Shown here: in pieces, positions 16,187 to 21,788 of the stretch
Layout of the letters: every line of letters starts with the position of its first letter
Numbering within the stretch: position 1 is the first letter of the stretch
Source of the DNA: Microseira wollei NIES-4236
GTDB taxonomy: Bacteria > Cyanobacteriota > Cyanobacteriia > Cyanobacteriales > Aerosakkonemataceae
DNA length: 44,842 nt
Direction of reading: 5' to 3'
Assembly: GCF_020521235.1 (NCBI RefSeq)
Contig: NZ_BLAY01000080.1
Location: 1-44,842 of the forward strand
The notes under the pieces: generated by a model
Seen by the model: only the letters and a program-made list of their open reading frames with translations
Databases searched by the model: none
Told to the model about the DNA's origin: nothing
Program-made: the position numbers and the translations under genes

Positions 16187-16260
16187 GCTCCTGTAGCCCA
16201 ACTGGAAGAGGCGGCTAATTCAAAATTAGCAGGATGTGAGTTCAAATCTCACCAGGAGCA
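16187..16260 (+). tRNA. tRNA-Leu(CAA) with short variable loop
   Basis: Acceptor GCTCCTG/CAGGAGC, anticodon stem-loop GCTAA-TTCAAAA-TTAGC, variable loop only AGGAT, T-arm GTGAG-TTCAAAT-CTCAC, A73. Bacterial tRNA-Leu normally has a long class II variable arm; this one is class I. Confidence 0.85.
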
Positions 16261-16269
16261 TTCAATCTT

Positions 16270-16347
16270 GCTCCTGTAGCCCAATTGGTAGTAGGCGGCA
16301 GATTTAAAATCTGTTTTTTTGTGAGGGTTCGAGTCCCTCCAGGAGCA
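16270..16347 (+). tRNA. tRNA-Leu(TAA) with short variable loop
   Basis: Same body as the preceding tRNA (GCTCCTGTAGCCCAA.TGG...CAGGAGCA). Anticodon stem-loop GCAGA-TTTAAAA-TCTGT, T-rich variable loop of about eight bases, T-arm GAGGG-TTCGAGT-CCCTC, A73. It has no class II arm and no group I intron, unlike the usual cyanobacterial tRNA-Leu(UAA). Confidence 0.85.
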
Positions 16348-16351
16348 TAAA

Positions 16352-16425
16352 CGGGATGTGGCGCAACTTGGTAGCGCGGCTCCTTTGGGAGGAGAAGGTT
16401 GCGGGTTCAAATCCTGCCATCCCGA
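16352..16425 (+). tRNA. tRNA-Pro(TGG)
   Basis: Acceptor CGGGATG/CATCCCG, anticodon loop TTTGGGA with stem GCTCC/GGAG, T-arm GCGGG-TTCAAAT-CCTGC, A73. Confidence 0.9.
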
Positions 16426-16428
16426 TAA

Positions 16429-16502
16429 ACCCCTGTGATGTAATTGGAAAACATCGCTTACTCAGGATAAGCGTCTTACAGGTTCGATGCCTGTCAGGGG
16501 TA
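16429..16502 (+). tRNA. tRNA-Leu(CAG) with short variable loop
   Basis: Acceptor ACCCCTG/CAGGGGT, anticodon stem-loop GCTTA-CTCAGGA-TAAGC, five-base variable loop GTCTT, T-arm ACAGG-TTCGATG-CCTGT, A73. Again class I despite a leucine anticodon, with a body different from the other three. Confidence 0.8.
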
Positions 16503-16571
16503 TTAGGTATTAAACCTAAATCCGTCAAGTGTGGAAACTTCAGTACTCAAATCGTAATAAGTCAACTTCCT

Positions 16572-17204
16572 TTAGATTTCAAGGTAAGCCAATTTGTTAT
16601 CGATAACCTGAGTAACTATTTGCAGGTACTTGCGAGCTTTATCTACCTTAAAGTATGTAAACCATGAAGTATCAATAATACACAGTTCTATACCATTTTC
16701 TAAGCAAGCCTGAAATTTTCTTTCATCATTGTTTTGAATTTGCGATAGTTTTTCTTCTCCATAGATAGCCTCATAATGGAAAATACCGTTTAACTCTATG
16801 GCTAGGCCGATGGATGGAATATAGATGTCTAACTCAGCGTTAATAGCATTTTTACGATTGTAATGTATTTCTAAATGGGGATAGATTATGGATAGCTGAG
16901 ATTCAAGCCAAATTTCAAGTTTTGATCGGCGATTACCTTTGGTTTTATTTCGGTTTGAATAACTAGCAGAGCAGGAGCGAGAACAAAAATTATTCTTTGT
17001 TTGCCTAATCTGGGCTTCTTCTTTGATAAATGTAGTGTTGCACCAGGCGCAAACGACCTGTTTTCTTTTATTCTGAGCTAACCAATGACATTCGTTAGAA
17101 CAGAACTGCCTCCAACCTTTTTTTACATCCTGATTGTACTTACTAACACACCGAGTAAATCGTTTTTGGCAGTAATCGCACACAACTTCTACTTTTTTAA
17201 TCAT
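16572..17204 (-). CDS. Zinc-finger / PD-(D/E)XK homing-type endonuclease
   Basis: About 210 aa from ATG at 17204 (a TTG at 17222 is also in frame). Two Cys4-type fingers lie in the N-terminal half: CDYCQKRF...FCSNECHW and CAWCNTTF...FCSRSCSASYS. They are followed by GNRRSKLEIWLESQL and a nuclease-like core ELDIYIPSIGLAIELNGIFH (ELD...E.NG). This matches the phage homing endonucleases with a Vsr/EDxHD-like catalytic domain. It lies on the strand opposite to the tRNAs, with a tRNA 3'-half relic at its 5' side. Confidence 0.8.
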   Translation of the reverse strand: MIKKVEVVCDYCQKRFTRCVSKYNQDVKKGWRQFCSNECHWLAQNKRKQVVCAWCNTTFIKEEAQIRQTKNNFCSRSCSASYSNRNKTKGNRRSKLEIWLESQLSIIYPHLEIHYNRKNAINAELDIYIPSIGLAIELNGIFHYEAIYGEEKLSQIQNNDERKFQACLENGIELCIIDTSWFTYFKVDKARKYLQIVTQVIDNKLAYLEI

Positions 17205-17247
17205 AGCCGTGAGGTATGGCAATAAAAGATTTATAACATAATTTTAA

Positions 17248-17269
17248 ATTTTCAATTCCTGTCGGGAGT
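17248..17269 (+). pseudogene. tRNA 3'-half relic
   Basis: TTTTCAATTCCTGTCGGGAG has the look of a T-loop (TTCAATT), T-stem 3' strand (CCTGT) and acceptor 3' strand (CGGGAG). No 5' half remains. It borders the homing nuclease gene. Confidence 0.4.
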
Positions 17270-17282
17270 ACTGTACTACTTT

Positions 17283-17357
17283 GGGTCGTTGGCAGAGCGG
17301 ATATGCAGCTGCCTTTTAAGCAGACTTATCCAGGTTCAACCCCTGGGCGACCCACCA
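17283..17357 (+). tRNA. tRNA-Lys(TTT), CCA encoded
   Basis: Acceptor GGGTCGT/GCGACCC, anticodon stem-loop GCTGC-CTTTTAA-GCAGA, T-loop TTCAACC, A73, CCA encoded at 17355-17357. Confidence 0.88.
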
Positions 17358-17362
17358 ATTAT

Positions 17363-17434
17363 GGGCGTTTGGCAGAACGGTTATGCTCCTGACTCTTAAT
17401 CAGGCTGACACAGGTTCGACCCCTGTAGCGCCCA
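17363..17434 (+). tRNA. tRNA-Lys(CTT)
   Basis: Acceptor GGGCGTT/AGCGCCC, anticodon stem-loop CCTGA-CTCTTAA-TCAGG, T-arm ACAGG-TTCGACC-CCTGT, A73. An acceptor-end fragment CAGGAGCA (17447-17454) after it is a further tRNA relic. Confidence 0.88.
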
Positions 17435-17461
17435 TCAAATTCTGCCAGGAGCATGAATTAT

Positions 17462-17538
17462 CCGGGTGTGGCGCAGTTTGGTTAAGCGCGTCTGTCTGGG
17501 GGGCTTTTATGTCGCTGGTTCAAATCCAGTCACTCGGA
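17462..17538 (+). tRNA. tRNA-Pro(GGG), weak anticodon stem
   Basis: Acceptor CCGGGTG/CACTCGG and D-arm GCGC/GCGC are good, T-arm GCTGG-TTCAAAT-CCAGT, A73. The anticodon region TCTGT-CTGGGGG-GCTTT pairs poorly, so the anticodon GGG is an assignment by position and function is uncertain. Confidence 0.65.
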
Positions 17539-17543
17539 TTAAT

Positions 17544-17616
17544 CTGGGTGTGGCGCAGTTGGGAGCGCGGGAGTTTCGGGTACTCCAGGTCGCTGGTTCA
17601 ATCCCAGCCACTCAGA
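17544..17616 (+). tRNA. tRNA-Pro(CGG)
   Basis: Acceptor CTGGGTG/CACTCAG, anticodon stem-loop GGAGT-TTCGGGT-ACTCC, T-arm GCTGG-TTCAATC-CCAGC, A73. It is close to the Pro(GGG) body, a likely duplicate. Confidence 0.88.
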
Positions 17617-17640
17617 TTCTATTTGTGTTGATTTGTCATA

Positions 17641-17949
17641 ATGGAGAAAGAAGCATTTATTAAACTAACTATGCAATGCGAACTGTGTGAAAGAGAGATG
17701 GAAAATTTAACAGTCCATCACCTAGTTACCAGACAAAATACCAAACGCAAAAAGTTAGAACCTGGCCCGACAATTGATATTTGTTCAGCTTGCCATCGAC
17801 AAATTCATGTCTTATTTGACAACAAACGGCTGGCTCAAGAATTAAACAGGAAAGAAAAGCTCAGGCACGAGCCTCAAATGCAGAAATTTCTATCTTGGGT
17901 TAGGAAGCAAGATCCTGGTAAGCGCGTATCAGTTCATCGCCAAAAGTAG
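17641..17949 (+). CDS. Small HNH protein
   Basis: 102 aa starting MEKEAFIKLTMQCELC. It has a compact HNH pattern: CELCEREMENLTVHHLVTRQ, then ICSACHRQIHVLFDNKRLAQ (CxxC...HH...CxxCH). This short version is widespread in cyanobacteria as a stand-alone gene. Here it lies on the tRNA strand between tRNA-Pro(CGG) and tRNA-Leu(TAG), 24 bp after the former. Nuclease activity is inferred from the motif. Confidence 0.8.
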   Translation: MEKEAFIKLTMQCELCEREMENLTVHHLVTRQNTKRKKLEPGPTIDICSACHRQIHVLFDNKRLAQELNRKEKLRHEPQMQKFLSWVRKQDPGKRVSVHRQK

Positions 17950-17970
17950 AGCAATTTTAAATCGATTTTT

Positions 17971-18045
17971 GCCCTTGTAGCCCAATTGGAAGCAGGCGCT
18001 TCCCTTAGAAGGAAGAGGTTGCTGGTTCGACTCCAGTCAAGGGCA
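17971..18045 (+). tRNA. tRNA-Leu(TAG) with short variable loop
   Basis: Acceptor GCCCTTG/CAAGGGC, D-arm bases TAGCCCAATTGG as in Leu(CAA) and Leu(TAA), anticodon stem-loop CTTCC-CTTAGAA-GGAAG, variable loop AGGTT, T-arm GCTGG-TTCGACT-CCAGT, A73. Class I body. Confidence 0.87.
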
Positions 18046-18056
18046 TTTGGTGACGT

Positions 18057-18134
18057 TGCGGGGATGGAGCAACGGTGGCTCATCAGGCTCATAACCTGAA
18101 TATCAGACAGGTTCAATTCCTGCCCCCGCCACCA
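18057..18134 (+). tRNA. Initiator-like tRNA-Met(CAT), CCA encoded
   Basis: TGCGGGG faces CCCCGCC, so pair 1-72 is a T-C mismatch, the hallmark position of bacterial initiators. Anticodon stem-loop TCAGG-CTCATAA-CCTGA lacks the full GGG/CCC of initiators. T-loop TTCAATT, A73, CCA encoded (18132-18134). Confidence 0.75.
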
Positions 18135-18139
18135 AAATT

Positions 18140-18211
18140 GCAGGTGTGGTGCAATGGCTAGCATAGGAGCGTCGTAACCTTCTGATGCGAGTTCAAATCT
18201 CGCCACCTGCT
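18140..18211 (+). tRNA. tRNA-Thr(CGT)
   Basis: Acceptor GCAGGTG/CACCTGC, anticodon loop GTCGTAA with a C-C mismatch next to it (GGAGC/CCTTC), T-arm GCGAG-TTCAAAT-CTCGC, T73. Confidence 0.75.
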
Positions 18212-18235
18212 TGGGAGTATATGAGCGATCGCATC

Positions 18236-18841
18236 TTAATTAAAGCTGCGATTTCCTCCCTCCCAAATTTGCAGTTGTCTATCAGCAGCAACTATGCAAT
18301 TCAGAAACTTGGGTGGATGCAGGAAGTTGTCATAAGCTAATGCCATCTGTCTGGCAGCTTCGTTATAGGGAACTCGCCCTATTCCCGTACCTAAACCAGG
18401 ACAGGCAATGCTATTAATTTTGCGTTCGGCATATTGATTGTGTCGTCGAACTGCAAGCAGCATTGCCCACATGGCTATGTATGGAATGTCGGTGCCAGCA
18501 ATAGACATTGGCACTCGCATGGTGGGTGTGTGAGCTAGAAAAGGATGTTTTGGACAATCTGTTTCGACGATAAATGATGTTCCTACAGGTTGTTCGCCCA
18601 GGAATTCTTCCAAGATGTATTGCTGAACTTTTGTCATCAGAGAGTCACCAAAGAATCTGACAATTGCTGCATCCATGCCACCATCCATCATGCCAAATGA
18701 ATTGGCAGGGCTAACTAAACAGTCAAATTCTGGCAACCAATCGAAATAGTTATTGACTATTTCAACGTTGGGTAAATAGCTGAAATGCTGTTGGAAAGCT
18801 GCAAATAGTTGCGAACTAGGTGCTACCAGTATTAGTTTCAA
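18236..18841 (-). CDS. Macro-domain protein (ADP-ribose binding)
   Basis: 201 aa. The macro fold is recognised by CLVSPANSFGMMDGGMDAAI (the VSPANS/GGMD loop that holds ADP-ribose) and INSIACPGLGTGIGRVPYNE (second ligand loop). Macro domains bind ADP-ribose and many hydrolyse ADP-ribosyl esters from protein or nucleic acid. It lies inside the tRNA island on the opposite strand, 24 bp after tRNA-Thr. With the NADAR protein 3 kb downstream it forms a pair of ADP-ribose-handling genes. The role against ADP-ribosylating toxins is inferred. Confidence 0.85.
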   Translation of the reverse strand: MKLILVAPSSQLFAAFQQHFSYLPNVEIVNNYFDWLPEFDCLVSPANSFGMMDGGMDAAIVRFFGDSLMTKVQQYILEEFLGEQPVGTSFIVETDCPKHPFLAHTPTMRVPMSIAGTDIPYIAMWAMLLAVRRHNQYAERKINSIACPGLGTGIGRVPYNEAARQMALAYDNFLHPPKFLNCIVAADRQLQIWEGGNRSFN

Positions 18842-18907
18842 ATTTTGCGATTACCTCCGCTTAGAATGCTATTTTAGTTGCCTGGTAAAGCGCGTGTCAA
18901 TATATAG

Positions 18908-18945
18908 GGTTGCTGGTGCGTTAGCGAAGCGTAACGCACCCTACA
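18908..18945. repeat. GGTGCGTTAGCGAAGCGTAACGCACC palindrome (short element)
   Basis: GGTGCGTTA and TAACGCACC are inverted around GCGAAGCG. This is a frequent cyanobacterial intergenic palindrome, located between the macro gene promoter region and tRNA-Thr(GGT). Confidence 0.65.
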
Positions 18946-18968
18946 TATAGTCCTGAATTAGTTGTAAT

Positions 18969-19041
18969 GCAGATGTGGTGTAAGTGGTTAGCATCAGAAT
19001 TTGGTATGTTCTGGATGTGGGTTCAACTCCCGCCGTCTGCT
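18969..19041 (+). tRNA. tRNA-Thr(GGT)
   Basis: Acceptor GCAGATG/CGTCTGC, anticodon stem-loop AGAAT-TTGGTAT-GTTCT, T-loop TTCAACT, T73. Confidence 0.85.
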
Positions 19042-19049
19042 TTCAAAAT

Positions 19050-19121
19050 GCAGGTGTGATGTAATTGGCAACATGAGGCTCTTGTAAAGCTTTCTTGCGA
19101 GTTCAAATCTCGCCATCTGCT
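19050..19121 (+). tRNA. tRNA-Thr(TGT)
   Basis: Acceptor GCAGGTG/CATCTGC, D-arm TGATGTAATTGGCAACAT, anticodon stem-loop AGGCT-CTTGTAA-AGCTT, T-arm GCGAG-TTCAAAT-CTCGC, T73. Confidence 0.85.
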
Positions 19122-19132
19122 CTTTTCAAAAT

Positions 19133-19203
19133 GCGGATATGGTGTAGTGGCAGCATGTGAGTCTTCCAAACTCTGGGCACGAGTTCGAGCCTCGTTATCC
19201 GCT
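19133..19203 (+). tRNA. tRNA-Gly(TCC)
   Basis: Acceptor GCGGATA/TATCCGC, anticodon stem-loop TGAGT-CTTCCAA-ACTCT, T-arm ACGAG-TTCGAGC-CTCGT, T73. Confidence 0.88.
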
Positions 19204-19214
19204 TTTTCAATTAT

Positions 19215-19232
19215 GCGGGTGTGATGTAATTT
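19215..19232 (+). pseudogene. tRNA 5' fragment
   Basis: GCGGGTGTGATGTAATT is the acceptor strand and D-arm start of a tRNA, sharing GGTGTGATGTAATT with tRNA-Thr(TGT). The tRNA then stops abruptly at the left edge of the structured RNA region at 19233. Confidence 0.55.
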
Positions 19233-19610
19233 TTAAAGCCTGATATTCCAATTCTGATAACAACATTTGGAGTCTTCTTGTTCTTGACATAATCTCTAAT
19301 CATGTGTATGATTAGAGCATATCAGAATTAAGTTTCTGAATTTCCCTCACGGCTGAAAGTGCTGGAGCATATTCTAAAAATCCCTTCGGGGACATATTAG
19401 GCGTTGTTTGGTGATGTGGTAATACTAGGGACGGAGCCGTTCCGAGCGAACTAGCCAAATGATAACGACAAAACCGCAAGCAAGTAGGCGAGTCTGAAAG
19501 CAGATGTCCTAATACCTCTTAGAGCGGTTGTTCGCAAAGCTAGGAAAAATCAACCAGATAGTCATTCTGTGCAAACAGATTAGGACGAAAAGTTGATTCG
19601 GACTCCTAGC
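19233..19610 (+). ncRNA. Highly structured ~380-nt RNA, HEARO/omega-RNA candidate
   Basis: No reading frame is present, but nested helices are perfect: ATTCTGAT (19250) with ATCAGAAT (19320); TCTAATCAT-GTGT-ATGATTAGA (19293-19314); CCC-TTCG-GGG (19383); GGGACGG-AG-CCGTTCC (19429); GCTAGGA (19539) with TCCTAGC (19604); AATCAAC with GTTGATT; TCTG-TGCAAA-CAGA. The 3' edge is directly followed by GTGA. From memory, HEARO RNAs (now known as IscB/IsrB omega RNAs) are of this size, insert next to RTGA and exist as stand-alone copies in Oscillatoriales; GAGCGAACTAGCC resembles their core. A group I intron is the main alternative, but I see no P7/P3 core. The family assignment needs a covariance-model search. 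Confidence 0.45.
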
Positions 19611-19631
19611 GTGAATCCCCGTTGATTTATC

Positions 19632-19680
19632 GCGGGGTGTGGCTCAATCAGCGCATGGGTCCCTTGTCCCATCATCCGCT
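19632..19680 (+). pseudogene. tRNA relic without T-arm
   Basis: GCGGGGTGTGGCTCAATCAG has acceptor and D-arm features, TGGG...CCCA may be an anticodon stem, and ATCCGCT is an acceptor 3' end, but no T-arm is present. Confidence 0.4.
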
Positions 19681-19685
19681 TTTGT

Positions 19686-19758
19686 AGTCCTGTAGCTCAG
19701 TTGGGAGAGCGCCTCTCTTACAAAGAGGATGCCACGGGTTCAAATCCTGCCAGGACTA
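19686..19758 (+). tRNA. tRNA-Val(TAC)
   Basis: Acceptor AGTCCTG/CAGGACT, anticodon stem-loop CCTCT-CTTACAA-AGAGG, T-loop TTCAAAT, A73. Confidence 0.9.
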
Positions 19759-19796
19759 TTTGACTTTAGATTTTAGATTTCAGATTTCAGATTTAT

Positions 19797-19869
19797 GGGA
19801 GTGTAGCTCAATGGATAGAGCGCTGCGCTTCGGACGCAGATGTTGTGGGTTCGAGTCCTTCCACTCTCG
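19797..19869 (+). tRNA. tRNA-Arg(TCG)
   Basis: Acceptor GGGAGTG/CACTCTC, anticodon stem-loop CTGCG-CTTCGGA-CGCAG, T-loop TTCGAGT, G73. A TTTAGAT heptamer run precedes it. Confidence 0.9.
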
Positions 19870-19877
19870 CTGAAAAA

Positions 19878-19950
19878 GCCTCCATAGCTCAGGGGACAGA
19901 GCAGCTCTCTTCTAAAGAGATGGCCCCAGGTTCAAATCCTGGTGGAGGCG
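19878..19950 (+). tRNA. tRNA-Arg(TCT)
   Basis: Acceptor GCCTCCA/TGGAGGC, anticodon stem-loop TCTCT-CTTCTAA-AGAGA, T-arm CCAGG-TTCAAAT-CCTGG, G73. Confidence 0.9.
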
Positions 19951-20015
19951 TTAGTTCAATTAGTAATTAATTAAAGGAGGTGGTTCCATTCACTGGCTAA
20001 TTTTCTGTACAAAGA

Positions 20016-20066
20016 GCGATCGCACCTACCAAAGCGTACCCTAACATCCTCTGAGCCTGCATCTTA
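20016..20066 (+). repeat. Direct repeat left of RNA ligase
   Basis: About 51 bp (GCGATCGCACCTACCAAAGC ... CCTAACATCCTCTGAGCCTG) is repeated with about 80% identity at 21403-21453, so the RNA ligase gene is framed by direct repeats. Confidence 0.7.
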
Positions 20067-20085
20067 CAAATCAAGGAGTTTTCCC

Positions 20086-21372
20086 ATGCCTGTAATTGCT
20101 ATGGAAGTAAAAACCGCGCAAAATCATCCGAATGCTGATGCGCTGCGTCTCTATAGTTTTGCAGCTCCGGGGTGGGAATCCGTGCAAATAGTTGCTAACT
20201 CAGAAAACATTTATGAGGTGGGCGATATCGTTGCGATCGCTTTAACTGATTCAGTGCTGAAAGATGGCACGAAAATCAAACCTGTAAAGCTGCGAGGCGT
20301 TTACTCTTTTGGCATGGCTCTCGGCAAGGTTGAGGAAACTATTGGCACCGAGCTGTCGGCTATTTACTGTCAAGAAACAGTGGCGCAATCGGCAGTCATA
20401 CAAACATGGCCTAGCATCGAACTGCTGTACAATCTCCGCCGCAGTTTAGAAGCAGTCGGGGAAGCTCCTAAGATAACTTATCGAGCTAAAGTTAAACTCG
20501 ACGGGACGAATGGTGGCATTCAAATCTTTACCGATGGTAGAGTTGCCGTCCAAAGTCGGTCGCAGATAATTTCACCAGAAAACGACAATCTCGGCTTCGC
20601 TAATTGGGTAAGTCAAAACATCGATGTTTTTGCTCGGTTGGCAAGTCCCGAACATGCGACTATTTTTGGGGAATGGTGCGGTAAAGGCATTCAAAAACGC
20701 ACGGCTGTATCTCAGGTCGATCGCAAAATCTTTGCGGTGTTTGCGGTTCAATTCGGCGGCGTAGATGGAAAGTTAGCAAAACTGGAAATTTGCCCCGACA
20801 AAATCGCTGAGTTTTTGCCAAAGCATCCCGATATTTTTGTCTTGCCTTTTTATGGAGAACCGTTTATTTTGGATTTTGGCGCTCGCGAGCAACTGGCATC
20901 AGTTGTTGACACCCTCAATCAAGCGGTTGATACTGTAGAAAAAGTCGATCCTTGGGTGAAAGAAACTTTTGGCATCGAAGGGCTTGGCGAGGGATTGGTA
21001 ATGTTCCCAGAAAGCGGCGAACTTTCAGAACGGCTGTCTTATGCGGAACTGCTGTTCAAAGCTAAAGGTGAAAAACACCAAGCAGTAAAAACGAAAGCAC
21101 CAGTTCAAATTGACCCAGAAGTTGCTCAAAGTATTGAAGATTTTGTGAATCTTTTTGTCACACCTGCTCGCCTAGAACAAGCGGTAACAGCAGTTGGCTG
21201 CGATCGGTTTGATATGGCAAAAATCGGAGCATTTTTGCAGTGGTTTATGGCTGACGTGCAAAAAGAAAGTGCTGCTGAATTAGAGGTGGCTCAACTCTCT
21301 TGGAAAGATGTTAATAAAGCTGTGATGAAATCTGCTAAGGAATGGTATCAGGAAAAGGCTAAATCTTTGTAG
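20086..21372 (+). CDS. Rnl5-type (DraRnl-like) RNA ligase
   Basis: 428 aa, with AAGGAG before ATG at 20086. The N-terminal ~100 aa form an OB-type domain (HPNADALRLYSFAAPGWESV; GDIVAIALTDSVLKDG; KLRGVYSFGMALGK). A nucleotidyltransferase core follows: motif I KVKLDG with the AMP-accepting Lys137, motif III FGEWCGKGIQ (~195-202), motif IIIa KIFAVFAV, motif IV EGLVMF (~303-309), motif V LLFKAKGEKH (~325). A helical C-terminal tail follows. This order matches Deinococcus radiodurans DraRnl, which seals nicks with a 3'-OH RNA end. Placed in a tRNA island, it suits repair of cleaved tRNA or rRNA (inferred). Direct repeats frame the gene. Confidence 0.88.
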   Translation: MPVIAMEVKTAQNHPNADALRLYSFAAPGWESVQIVANSENIYEVGDIVAIALTDSVLKDGTKIKPVKLRGVYSFGMALGKVEETIGTELSAIYCQETVAQSAVIQTWPSIELLYNLRRSLEAVGEAPKITYRAKVKLDGTNGGIQIFTDGRVAVQSRSQIISPENDNLGFANWVSQNIDVFARLASPEHATIFGEWCGKGIQKRTAVSQVDRKIFAVFAVQFGGVDGKLAKLEICPDKIAEFLPKHPDIFVLPFYGEPFILDFGAREQLASVVDTLNQAVDTVEKVDPWVKETFGIEGLGEGLVMFPESGELSERLSYAELLFKAKGEKHQAVKTKAPVQIDPEVAQSIEDFVNLFVTPARLEQAVTAVGCDRFDMAKIGAFLQWFMADVQKESAAELEVAQLSWKDVNKAVMKSAKEWYQEKAKSL

Positions 21373-21402
21373 GTTGCGGAACGGCAATAACTAAGAGCCT
21401 GT

Positions 21403-21453
21403 GCGATCGCACCCACAAAGCGTGCCCTAACATCCTTTGAGCCTACATACTTT
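21403..21453 (+). repeat. Direct repeat right of RNA ligase
   Basis: GCGATCGCACCCACAAAGCG ... CCCTAACATCCTTTGAGCCT matches 20016-20066. Its end runs into the sarcin-ricin-loop-like hairpin at 21448. Confidence 0.7.
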
Positions 21454-21595
21454 AGTACGAGAGGAAAAGTACTACCGTCAAAACGGTAGGCGCGTGGGAA
21501 CGGGGAGTGCGAAAAACCTGGGAGGTTGGCTTGAAGGTAGCCATCCTTTAAAGAGTGTGTAGTAACTCACCAGCGGAGTCCCCCTAGTATCTGAG
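21448..21595 (+). ncRNA. 23S rRNA GTPase-centre mimic: SRL plus L11-site (H42-44)
   Basis: 21448-21471 is TACTTT-AGTACGAGAGGA-AAAGTA: the exact sarcin-ricin loop of 23S rRNA (AGTACGAGAGGA) closed by a new perfect 6-bp stem. 21472-21489 is a hairpin CTACCGT-CAAA-ACGGTAG. 21516-21575 matches the L11/thiostrepton region (E. coli 1051-1108): GGTTGGCTTGAAGGTAGCCA, TCCTTTAAAGAGTG, GTAGTAACTCAC, GGAGTC. Differences from rRNA keep pairing: CCAG/CTGG has become CTGG/CCAG, and the H44 pair GC/GC has become GT/AC. The flanking GGGAACGGGG and GTCCCCC may form H42. No full 23S gene surrounds it. Role inferred: decoy or assay-like mimic for GTPases, L11 or SRL-targeting toxins. Confidence 0.75.
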
Positions 21596-21689
21596 AAAGC
21601 GCAATGCTCTGGTAACTTGCACGCTATTTTATCTGGTGCGATTGCGCTACCGCGCACGCTTCGCGATCGCTTGCGGAATTTCACTAAAT

Positions 21690-21767
21690 GGGTCTGTAGC
21701 TTAATTAGGTAAAGCGTTTAGCTGGCTGCTAAAAAGATGTCGGTTCGATTCCGACCAGTATCCACCA
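21690..21767 (+). tRNA. tRNA-Ala(GGC), CCA encoded
   Basis: Acceptor GGGTCTG against CAG(T)ATCC with one bulged T, anticodon stem-loop TTTAG-CTGGCTG-CTAAA, T-arm GTCGG-TTCGATT-CCGAC, A73 and CCA (21765-21767). The G3-U70 identity pair of alanine is retained if the T is bulged. Confidence 0.7.
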
Positions 21768-21788
21768 AATTATCAATTGCTGAAAATT

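Noticed and set aside
16304-16528. 74-aa reverse-strand frame containing GFEPATFSSQRSRATKLRH
   Set aside because: It is the antisense of tRNA-Pro and tRNA-Leu, a common database artefact.
17934-18206. 90-aa reverse-strand frame (WWRGQELNLSDIQ, LDWSRTSNLFL)
   Set aside because: It is the antisense of three consecutive tRNA genes; such phrases are well-known spurious translations of tRNA.
19233-19610. Group I intron in a tRNA
   Set aside because: Position inside a tRNA invites it, but I could not find a P3/P7 core and the flanking tRNA halves do not join into one tRNA.
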